Positions 55,626-64,000 of a stretch of 64,000 bases of DNA are shown in pieces. This stretch comes from Sweltsa coloradensis. Taxonomy: Eukaryota; Arthropoda; Insecta; Plecoptera; Chloroperlidae. Under the pieces are notes generated by a model that worked only from the letters and a program-made list of their open reading frames with translations, was not told where the DNA came from and did no database searches. A program made the translations under genes and the position numbers. Each line of letters begins with the position of its first letter. Positions within the stretch are counted from its first letter, which is position 1. The stretch spans positions 1 to 64,000 of the forward strand of contig JAMZAV010006190.1 in assembly GCA_024449915.1 (NCBI GenBank), written 5' to 3'.

Positions 55626-56546
55626 AACCAAAATTAAAATTATACACGACAATACTCGTCCACCTGAGACAAGAACCACCAACCGAGTGGGAGAGAGAAC
55701 GTCCAGCGAGGCGTAGGAGGCAGCTGCTGTCTGCTGCGTGCATGGCCGGGATTGGTTAGTGCGAGGATGATGGGGGGCGAGTGTTGGGTGGGCTACGCGA
55801 GTGGGCGTTTACCATTGTTGTCCTGGAGCCTTGGAAAGACTCACGTGTACATACAGGGCGTTCAAAAAACATCAAAGCAAAGATAATTTTATGTCTTATT
55901 GGGTCTGACCGTTCTTTGGACATAAGTAGCGACACACAGAACGAATTAAAAGTTTTAAATTGAAACCAATATAATTTATGTTCTGCACGAGTCTCTCTAA
56001 AACATCACGGGTAGGCCTGGTATCAGTATCAAAGCCGGTGGTTCGCAATTCATCATAGATCGTTGAAAGTAAATGGTTCAGAAATGTTAACACATCTTAT
56101 TGACCAACCAACTTACCATTATCTGTAATCAATCCCAATGTGAAAGAGACATCAAACGTTCGTTAGTTGTTGCTTGTCTCACGTCACGCATCAACTCTTG
56201 TTATTACTTAATTCGAGAAATAACAAAGATTTACTAAGCAACGAAGACCACCGGAGTTTTAATTATGATTTTGCTATTCTCTTTGTTTATTCATTATTGC
56301 TTTCATTATGATATAACATTTTAAACAAGTCACACAAGTACAATCCTAACATCGCCATGTCAATGCAAACGCCGACACCACAAATTCATTTTTCGTTGGC
56401 GACTACAAAAACACAAATTAGTTCGATATTTTGACGAGCTCAGACTACAAAAAAAACAACAAAAATACAGCTCAGATAGAAAGCCTCCAAATTGAAGAGT
56501 TGAGAGCCACCCACAAATTATGCCTTTAACCTACACAAATCGTTTC
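55626..56546. other. No recognised gene
   Basis: Short frames only; nothing recognised on either strand. Confidence 0.3.
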
Positions 56547-56742
56547 GATTGATTGGATCATTGCTTAACGTCTCATATTATGCAACTTAGGCTAATCGAG
56601 ACGAAGGTGGGACGTAAGGATACGCTGATAGGAAAGGGTGGAACAAGCCTGTGCCTTTGGTAAACCAGCCACAAGCATATGGGGAGGGCAGGGGTTCCCC
56701 CACGTCGTAGTCGTCTCCGTCTGTGTCATCATCCGTCCGTGT
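56547..56742 (-). mobile_element. Family S, copy S13 (diverged, 5' truncated)
   Basis: GATTGATTGGATCATTGC to CATCCGTCCGTGT, with several deletions in the G-rich part. Confidence 0.7.
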
Positions 56743-56988
56743 ATAAAATATATATAATAATTCATTTCTACTTTTTACTTTGTAACCATGACATATTTCA
56801 TTCCAAATGTATTTTTTTATGTGTATTTCCTTCAATAAACGGATGGGTTGAATGGCGCTGAAATGAGGCGCCACTTCCCCTGCCTCGTGGTCGTAACCGA
56901 CTGTGCCCTTCCCACACACACTCGGCACAAATAAGTGGCGAGTTTGTGGGGGGACGTAGTATTGTCAATCTTTGCAATTGTAGCATAA

Positions 56989-57192
56989 TGGATCCACCAA
57001 ATCCAGAAGAAAATGAAGGGGAATCCGCCGAGAACTCGGTCTCTTCGATTGATCACGGTTTCAAGAAATTCCAAAGCAGTCTGCTAAAGTAGGTGAAGAA
57101 GCAAAAGAATGAATTTGAGAAGAAGGAGCAGGCGAGCCGTGTTAATGCTAAGATAGCAACAGCAACAGCTATAAACACTATGAAGCACAAGG
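56989..57192 (+). pseudogene. Charged coiled-coil-like first exon, retroelement Gag-like
   Basis: ATG 56989 opens MDPPNPEENEGESAENSV, GFKKFQSSLLK, an in-frame TAG, then KKQKNEFEKKEQASRVNAKI and TAINTMKHK, ending at a GTAGGC donor-like site. The Glu/Lys helix pattern recalls N-termini of tyrosine-recombinase retroelement Gag proteins; this is a weak resemblance. The stop suggests decay. Confidence 0.35.
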
Positions 57193-57227
57193 TAGGCCGA
57201 GACATTGCCTAGATGATGCTCAAAGCT

Positions 57228-57357
57228 TTAGGCCCGAATTCATAATCAGCCCCATGGGAGCCCAAAGGATGCGTGCCTCCCAAAGGCCGATAACGGTATT
57301 CATGGACCTCACAATGCTAGAGGGCACCCATTGGTACGACTCTAAATTCGGGCCTTA
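57228..57357. mobile_element. Small MITE with TTA target duplication
   Basis: 57231-57354 begins GGCCCGAATTCA and ends with the inverted TAAATTCGGGCC. It is flanked on both sides by TTA (57228-57230 and 57355-57357). Three-base TTA/TAA duplications are typical of PIF/Harbinger-type elements. At 124 bases it has no coding capacity. Confidence 0.7.
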
Positions 57358-57908
57358 GTTTGTATTAGTGTTAGTATTAGTAGTTTTAGGGATATTCCAG
57401 AAATTTAGTTAACTATGTATAAATGTAAAATACGGTTAATAAGGTTGAATGTGTTTTTCAAATCATTGTCATGAAAAGAATTGCCAAGGTCGATATATTT
57501 GTAGACAGCCAAATCGGGAAAAGGTATACATGCTAAAGTTGTCATATGTAGAAAATGCCAAATTACCAAATCATAATCATTATCATTATCAGGAAACCGT
57601 CGCCAACGTCGTCATAATGAATAGCAAGTCGACATGCTTCATGGATTTTTTTTTTTTTTTTTTTAATTAACTGTCATAGTTTGTCGATCAGATTGCTAAG
57701 GTTTAGAAATCTGATAAATTTTTTCACTGTTTTCATAAGACAAAAGTTCATCATATGATAGATTTAAATTTTATATGGAGTCTCAAACCATCATACTTAG
57801 AGCAGTCAGTCAACAAATGATGAACGGATAGCAACACATCACACGTGTCGCAAATCGGAGCAATCTTATCTCAGGTAAAAAGATAGGCAAGGGTGAGGTG
57901 AGTGTGCC

Positions 57909-58493
57909 CTATTCGTACTCGCGCCAATACAACCTCCTCACGACGACAAAGTGTGGAAGAAGGGGTCGTACTTTCAATGAAAGACAGGGCATCACACGAC
58001 GCAGTATATTATTCTGCAAAGCATTCCAACAATCCTGACCTAATTTCAACATATGGTTCTTGAACCCACTGTGGACATCAGGAACAGGTACGAGGAAAAA
58101 ATCAGTTGATCCTTTTTGCGTTGCAGCCTTGGCTGCAAAGTCAGCCTCCTCGTTGCCAGAGATACCAACATGACCAAGGACCCAGCAGAACATAATTTTG
58201 TAGCCTCTCGCATGAAGTTTCTCCATGAAGAACTGAATGTCAATTACTAAATGGTGAGTAGAGAACATGACGTGGAGTGCCTGAAGTGCACTTAAACTAT
58301 CTGAACATACCATGAAGCTTCCACATCTTTGTTTCATAATATATCTCAAAGCTTCTCGTATGGCATACATTTCAGAAGTAAAAACAGAACACATGTCATG
58401 AAGTCTGAAACCAACACTACTGCCGCCAAAATAGTAAGCGCAAACAACCTTCGAGCCGGTTTTAGATCCATCAGTGAATTTAAAGGTACGGTT
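57909..58493 (-). pseudogene. I-3 RNase H domain
   Basis: Minus-strand frame with FKFTDGSK, SEMYAIREAL, VCSDSLSALQALH and GHVGISGNEEADFAAKAA, so the four acidic residues of an RNase H active site are present. RNase H removes template RNA during target-primed reverse transcription. S14 sits directly before FKFTDGSK, cutting it from the RT. The frame stays open to about 57909 and includes a tail VPVPDVHSGFKNHMLKLG shared with I-2. Confidence 0.8.
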
Positions 58494-58824
58494 GTTGGAT
58501 ATTGCTTTACGTCTCATATTTATGCAACTTGGCTAATCGAGACGAAGGGAGGGACGTAAGGGATGACGCGGGGGGACAAGGGGTGGACAGGCCTGTGCTG
58601 GTCAGAACCAGCCACAAGCATATGGGGAGGGCAGGGGTTCCCCCACGTCGTGGTCGTCTCCGTCTGTGTCATCATCCGTCCGTGTTGTCTTTGTCGTCGC
58701 CGTCGGGGAGGTAGTCAAAGGGAAGGGGTTCCTCGACGACGACTCAGAGCTCGCCATTAGTTTCAGGGAGTAAAACTCCCCTATTCACGTGCCAAACCGC
58801 GAGAAGGTGTCGAGTTGGAATTTG
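58494..58824 (-). mobile_element. Family S, copy S14 (full length)
   Basis: TTGGATATTGCTTTACG to GAGTTGGAATTTGA. In I-2 the uninterrupted site reads GGTATGGTATTCGTGAC; here the left flank ends GGTACGGT and the right resumes ATTCGTTAC, so no obvious target-site duplication exists. Confidence 0.85.
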
Positions 58825-59684
58825 AATTCGTTACAAATAGCTTGAAAACTAGTTTTGAACATTACATCTGATGTTGTGGACTTATTATATCGGAAAAGGT
58901 CGAAACAAATTTCAGGTTCCGGAAGTAGCCATGGAGGGTTTCGGCTCAAAACGAAACTCAATAGATTGGGTACATCAAAATTTAAAATTCTAAAAAGATG
59001 TCTACAACGTAATCCGACAGGAAGGGTCGCCAAAGGTTTGATATCGAAGTGACGGACAAATGTCTCATCAAAAAGAGCGTCATGAGACGGGTGGTTACGC
59101 ATTGCCCGGATCTTCAATACGTATCTGCCCAACAAGTAGTTCCGTCTTTCTGCGAGGGAGGTCATTCCTGCCTCAGCATACAGGCTGAGGACGGGGCTCG
59201 TCCGAAATGCACCCAGCGCCAGCCGGAGACCACTGTGGTGGACAGTATCGAGAAGTTTCAAGATGGAATCACGGGCCGACGAGTAGACCCAACAGGCATA
59301 GTCCATTACGGACCTAACCAGTGAGCCATATATTTGCAAAAGACATGTCCTGTACGCACCCCATGAAGTGTTACTAAGAACTTTAAGGATGTTTAATTTC
59401 AACATACATCGTTTGCGCAATTCTGTGACGTGGTATCTCCAATTTAGTTTAATATCAAACTCCAAGCCAAGAACGCGAACGTGTGGTTTAAATTCAAGTT
59501 GCACACCGTTAAGGGTAAGACGTGGATCTACGTGCATATTCCGACTGCGACAAAAGTGAATGCATTGTGTTTTATCGGCAGAAAATTTTGTGCCACGTAC
59601 TCGGGCCCAATCACCGATGTTGTTCAATGCAATCTGTAGATGTCGTTTGGCAACGGAAATGTTGACCGACCTATAGAAAATCCC
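58825..59684 (-). pseudogene. I-3 RT thumb and linker
   Basis: The frame begins after the stop that follows motif C and carries KFSADKTQCIHFCRS, VRVLGLEFDIKLNWRYHV, HHSGLRLALGAFRTSPVLSL and, farther on, PVGLRCRHLFRI. The segment TSPVLSLYAEAGMTSLAERR includes the 65 bases missing from I-2. Confidence 0.8.
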
Positions 59685-60713
59685 TTAGTCGTCGACGAAT
59701 AAGTAGGACATGATGGACTTAGGTATGCACGAGGTGACACTGTTAATTGCGACTGCAAACAGGGGAACCAAAAGGAGAGATCCTTGAGGAACTCCCGTTT
59801 GCAGTTCATATGGGTCTGATAAAATGTTATTTATCCGTACTTTAAATGTTCTATCATGAAGAAAGTTCTGTATGAACCTGGGCAAGTGACCTTTAAAATC
59901 CCACTCGTGAAGTTGTTGTAATATGGCATAACGCCACGTTGTGTCATATGCTTTCTCTATGTCAAAGAGTACACCTATTACGTGCTGTTTAGCCACATAA
60001 CCTTCTTGAATGAAGGTTTCCAAACGCACGAGGTGGTCGATTGAACTCCGTCGCTGTCGAAATCCACACTGAACATAAGTAAGCAAGCCACGAGATTCCA
60101 AAAGCCACATCAGGCGCTTATTGACCATCTTCTCAAACAATTTGCGGAAGCAACTAGTTAGACATATGGGTCGATAAGAGCCGGGTAAGGTTTTGTCTTT
60201 ACCTGGATTCAAAAGCGGAATAAGAATAGCCCTACGCCAAACGTCAGGAAATCCGTCCGATAACCATAACGAATTTAGGAAGAGCAGAATAATCTCAAGA
60301 GATTGGTCAGTCAGGTGGATGAACATTTCATTGTGGAGCTTGTCTTCGCCCGCGGCAGTTTTCCTTAAGGAGTTGATCGCAGTGCGCAATTCCCATAACG
60401 TGAAAGGCCGATTGTAACATTCAGTGTTGTCGGAAGCAAATGTAAGCCGTTGTTGTTCCCTTCTTCGTTTCCGTTGGAGAAAGACTGCATCATAGCGAGC
60501 GTTGCTGCTCACCGAATCAAAGTGACTGGCAATCACCGACACTACGTCATGCGGTGAAGCAACAAGCGCACATTGTTCAGGATGGCCGGAATAGAAGACA
60601 TTGAGCGTCCACAAATAGACTTAATCTTCTTCCATACTGTGGTGGAATTTGTACGGTTGGTAATATTGGAGACGTAGTCCCTCCACGAATTCTTCAGAAA
60701 TGCGGAAAGAAGA
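59685..60713 (-). pseudogene. I-3 reverse transcriptase, N-terminal and catalytic part
   Basis: Reads FTLWELRTAINSLRKTAAGE, PGSYRPICLTSCFRKLFEKM, GFRQRRSSIDHLVRLE, GVLFDIEKAYDTTWRYA (motif A), TGVPQGSLL and MSYLFVDD (motif C). It is stopped by a TAA codon directly after VDD, where I-2 has Leu-Gly. The ~100 bases upstream of 60614 continue the protein in another frame (SWRDYVSNITNRTN). The APE endonuclease is missing. This copy cannot make full-length RT unless the stop is read through. Confidence 0.85.
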
Positions 60714-60714
60714 T

Positions 60715-61250
60715 AAGATTCTTGTCAGGAACCTGGTTTGATCGAACGCATTTGGCACTAAAGGACCACTTTAAATTGTTTTATTGTTGGTGTCGCCAGA
60801 CACACTCTCAGTCTGAGACGCAGTTCGACTTAAAAAGGAAAGATGGGTTCACCAGTGGAACGCAGGCAATAGTGCAACATAACAACTGGCTCCGTGAAGT
60901 GTGCACACAATATGTCGACGATCACGCGCAGAAGATTGGTGGTCCTGGGAAAGTGGTGGAGATAGACGAATCTGCCATCACAAGACGCAAGTTCGAGCGC
61001 GGACGGCTAGTTTCCAAACAACAGTGGCTGTTCACAGGTGTCGAGCGTGGGTCTAACATGACTCGCGTGTTCATCAAGTTCGTGGATCGTCGAGATGCTG
61101 CCACTCTGTTACCTTTGCTGCAAGCCCTCGTCGAACCGGGACTGACGGTGATGTCGGGCAGTTGGGCGGCGTATCGGAATATAGGCAACCTTCCAGAGGG
61201 TGACCATCACTCTATGATCAACCACAGCGAGAACTTTGTGTTGCTTACTT
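60715..61250 (+). pseudogene. Merlin-type (IS1595/ISXO2-like) transposase fragment
   Basis: Encodes GTWFDRTHLALKDHF, KLFYCWCRQTHSQSE, GGPGKVVEIDES (first catalytic Asp), RRKFERGRLVSKQQWLFTGV, DRRDAATLLPLLQALVEPGL, MSGSWAAYRNIGN and INHSENFV. The family normally has S-D-x-W-x-A-Y; here SGSW replaces the second catalytic Asp with Gly. After NHSENFV the similarity ends, so the third acidic residue is also missing. The ORF continues to 61366 in unrelated sequence. It abuts the 5' end of I-3. Inactive copy. Confidence 0.75.
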
Positions 61251-62041
61251 GGCTAATCGACCTACTTGTCCTGACATCGTTGCAGCCCACGTCATTTTGC
61301 AGTCGGATAAGTAGAGATATGAAGCTAAATTGTTTTGCTTCATATACTAATATCTTTTTAGAGTAACTAGAATATTTCTTGCTGGCTACAGAGCCCACTA
61401 ATTCAGAACTGATCGATCTAGGTAGGAAAACTGTCATCACCTGTATCGTTTGTATACAATATACCTACCTTTTAGGTTGAAAATTAATTTTGAGTATCTG
61501 TTGATTTTTAGAGCGTGTACTTTACTGTGTGTTTTTACTGTACTTTGACTTTATGTAATAGGCTGGAGATTTTGTAGACCTTCCCAGGTATAGGACCTTC
61601 AGGTGGACTGAGAGTATTTGTTTTGTCCCTTTTTTTGAACTTCACTTGAGAGACCTTGACAATCATTTAACTGACCTTGACATTACCTAAGAAGTCACTA
61701 TTAGTTGTTGTTTATATTTGCATATGTTATTAGTATCTAGGGACAACAGTCCGACTTTTGTATCCAGATGAAAGCAGTCAATATACAATACAGCAAAGAT
61801 TATTTAATTCTATCAGAAGATTATTTAATTCAATCAGTGTAATTATTGTAAAGTATTTTTCAGTTATGTTATAAGCGAGCCGTTTCACTAATCTAGCGAT
61901 TGAACCATCAGTCTACTTCACCAGAGCGAACATGGTCCTCCGGGCCGGATTAGTGAAATGAGTTTCTTCTAGTAATTCCTTATCGCGGGAGCACAACGCA
62001 ATCAGCCTACACTTCAGGTACCAACTACTTCTTATAATCAT
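61251..62041. other. No gene; possible Bel/Pao 5' LTR region
   Basis: AT-rich. TGGTCCTCCGGGCCGGA at about 61932 follows CA and could be a primer-binding site for the downstream Gag. The LTR start was not located. Confidence 0.3.
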
Positions 62042-63117
62042 CATGGACGAAGCTCGCAAGAAATAGTTATTAAAAAAGAGAAGGTTAAAGAAGGCTTCCC
62101 TTACACGTATCAAGCAGTTTGTTGAAAGATTTGATTGCAATGCAGGAATGGATCATAATCACATACGTGTTAGACTTGACACATTGACAAATATATGGGC
62201 TGAATTTCTTGAAATTCAAGAGGAGCTAGATTTTAATGACGAGGAAGATGACTATAATATAGAAGTTTAAGAGGCTATCGAAGATTTCATTTCACTCGGG
62301 CAAAAATGACTACATTTTTAGAGCCAGTAGCCATCCCACACATACCTGTGACCACACAGGAAACTTCCGGAACTTTGGGTTGCTGCAACCATAGACCTTC
62401 ATCTCTCTCTAATGCTCAGCTCCCTACTATTAAGTTGCCCACGTTTGATGGAGATTACAACCAATGGATACATTTCCGAGATATATTTGTAAGTTTAGTC
62501 GCAAACAACAAAGAGTTGCCAAGGGTCCAGAAGTTCCATTACCTGATGTCATGTTTGTCTGGAGAGGCGCGTGAACTTAACAAGTCACTACCAGTGTGTG
62601 ATGCGAATTTCGAGATCGCATGGCAAATGTTGATATCACGCTATCACAATGATCAACTTTTTGCAAGTCGTTATGTGAAGATATTTTGAATCTTTCTATT
62701 GTAAGCCGAGAATCAGCCAGTAAATTGCGGATTCTTCTTAACCAGTTCAAGAGTAACCTGAATGCAATTGAAGCATTAAACCTTAAAACGCCATTGCATG
62801 AAATATTGTTGTCTCAACTTATGTTAGAAAAGCTAGATATATCCTCCCGCAAACAATGGGAATCTATGAACAATTCAAAAGAGGTACCCAATCTATAAAT
62901 GCTATGTACTTTTTTGGAACAAAGATGCCAAGCACTGGAGATCATGAATACTGGTTGTAGGAATAAGCCTAACGATAATCATTCTCTGCAGAAAGAGCGC
63001 AAGCCAGAAAGAGTTAGTTACATGTCTATAAAAACTACAGTATGTGTGTATTGTTCAGGCACTACTCATCGCATTTATAATTATTGTACACAGTTTCTCT
63101 ATAATCCTGTCAAATAA
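62042..63117 (+). pseudogene. Bel/Pao retrotransposon Gag (DUF1759-type)
   Basis: From ATG 62042 the frame meets a TAG after MDEARKK, then reads RIKQFVERFDCNAGMDHNHI, a short acidic stretch and a TAA near 62268. Next come LPTIKLPTFDGDYNQWIHFR and KFHYLMSCLSGEARE, hallmark blocks of Bel/Pao Gag (DUF1759). After a shift at ~62687 come NLSIVSRESASKLRILLNQF, then a TAA at 62896, FLEQRCQALE and a knuckle-like CVYCSGTTHRIYNYC. Gag would form the retrotransposon particle. Three stops and one shift show decay; no protease or RT follows in the window. Confidence 0.7.
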
Positions 63118-63579
63118 GAATTTTTGGAGGAAAAAATTGCGATGTCGCTGAATTTTTGCAGAGACCTTCCTTAAATGATACTTATCAACATACCAAAACT
63201 CCCCTACAATCGGACTGGAGCTTCGGCCGCCATATTGGAAAATGGCGGCCAAAAAGTGTTTGTTATCGAATATCTCCAAATTCGTTTGAGATAGACAAAA
63301 TATCTCAATGGCAGAAATATTTCCCATTTAATTTCCTACAAAACAGGTGTCTTCTAGAGTTTTGGTAGGGGCAACGGTTACGTCACAAAATCGTGGTTTA
63401 TATGTTGCTTATTGGAGTACCAGCTTATTTCCTAATTTTCACGCCCAGCATCAAACAATGCCCGGTAAATACGTAAAAAATCGATTTAAATACAAAAGGA
63501 CTTTTGTACGGGGTTCATGAAAGCTTCCATTAGTATTTTAAAAAATCAGTTCTGCGAAATCGGATTTTGCATTTACCCG
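63118..63579. other. No recognised gene
   Basis: Contains a short hairpin GGCCGCCAT / ATGGCGGCC with an 8-base loop near 63225-63250. Otherwise no motif seen. Confidence 0.35.
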
Positions 63580-64000
63580 GAATTTGGGTTTTTCCATTGT
63601 TGGCATTTCCTTAAAAAATGCCATATTTTACTGTCCATTATTAAGCACTAAATAGCATTGGAGGAAAAATTCTTTCTACGCACATTGAAATTACTTAAAT
63701 AATGATCCGATTACAACCAAAGTTTAAATCCAATATGGCTGCTAATTCCTAATATTCACAATATGAATACTGTTTTCGTGCTGTTTTTACACTCTTTTTG
63801 TTACATATTTCACTTTGATGTTGTGGATATTAGGAATTAGCAGCCATATTGGATTTAAACTTTGGTTGTAATCGAATCATTACTTGAGTCATTTCGATGT
63901 GCATAGAAAGAATTTTCCTCCAATGCTATTTAGTGCTTAATAATGGACAGTCAAAAAGGTCATTTTTGAAAAAATGCCAATAATGGAAAAACCCAAATTC
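63580..64000. mobile_element. Terminal-inverted-repeat (MITE-like) element, cut by window end
   Basis: Left arm 63580-63760 (GAATTTGGGTTTTTCCATTG … GCTGCTAATTCCTAATATTC) matches the right arm, about 63825-64000, in inverse over ~175 bases with few differences and a small indel. The loop is ~65 bases. The right arm is still matching at the last base, so the true end lies beyond the window. No ORF inside. Confidence 0.8.

Larger units (their letters stand above)
57366..60714 (-). mobile_element. I-type non-LTR element, copy I-3 (split by S14)
   Basis: Truncated at its 5' end near 60714 and reaching the 3' terminus at 57366-57395 (GTATTAGTAGTTTTAGGG on the plus strand). It has the same order as I-2: RT, linker, RNase H, AT-rich 3' UTR with TTT runs. 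The endonuclease is missing. It serves as the uninterrupted reference for the Gypsy junctions in I-2. Confidence 0.85.

Noticed and set aside
3264..58760. Recurrent 60-90-codon ORFs such as those reading GRDVRDDAGGQG
   Set aside because: They are frames through family S copies and vary with its indels; no protein function is implied.
61240..61262. Deleted family S fragment (TTGCTTACTTGGCTAATCGA)
   Set aside because: Only ~20 bases match around an internal gap; too short to separate from chance.

Overview
The window looks like invertebrate animal nuclear DNA made almost entirely of transposable-element debris and repeats. I see no host housekeeping gene. The coding traces are all of mobile or probably mobile origin: Mutator-like, EnSpm/CACTA-like, Merlin and Helitron DNA transposons, I/Nimb-like, R2-like and CR1/Jockey-like non-LTR elements, and Gypsy and Bel/Pao LTR elements. 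Splice-like junctions, satellites, MITEs and tRNA-like SINE fragments fit a metazoan. The phylum cannot be fixed from sequence alone. TAGGCCTA-type words are frequent, which I associate loosely with ambulacrarians, and this is weak evidence.

Layout. 1-8.6 kb: decayed Mutator-like, unassigned and EnSpm-like exons, then a degenerate SWIM / acidic-repeat / AT-hook / PHD gene split by a short interspersed repeat (family S) flanked by a 101-bp direct duplication. 8.6-12.3 kb: S copies and a CR1/Jockey-like RT fragment, itself split by S. 12.3-20.2 kb: indel-rich sequence with tandem repeats, tRNA-like pieces and a truncated I-type element. 20.2-28.3 kb: an I-type element (minus strand) whose middle is replaced by a Gypsy element with an intact 1,300-residue Pol frame, followed by an R2-like fragment and an S copy. 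30.1-31.8 kb: a ~167-bp satellite with alternating monomers and one perfect 38-bp palindrome. 33.3-38.0 kb: a large foldback element (FB1). 41.7-52.0 kb: a Helitron whose Rep-helicase region can be followed block by block across frameshifts, including an HUH motif and PIF1-type helicase motifs, interrupted by a second foldback element (FB2) of the same family. 52.7-54.3 kb: a Myb/SANT-like gene remnant. 57.4-60.7 kb: a second I-type copy split by S. 60.7-63.1 kb: Merlin transposase and Bel/Pao Gag remnants. 63.6-64.0 kb: a TIR element cut by the window end.

Relationships. The copies date one another. S inserted after the SWIM/PHD gene, the CR1-like RT, the 125-bp array and I copy 3. The Gypsy segment arrived after I copy 2, and FB2 after the Helitron. 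All 14 S copies recognised lie in the same orientation. The blocks 12.3-20.2 kb and 42.9-52.0 kb contain many homopolymer-type indels, so frameshifts there may be consensus errors rather than mutations.
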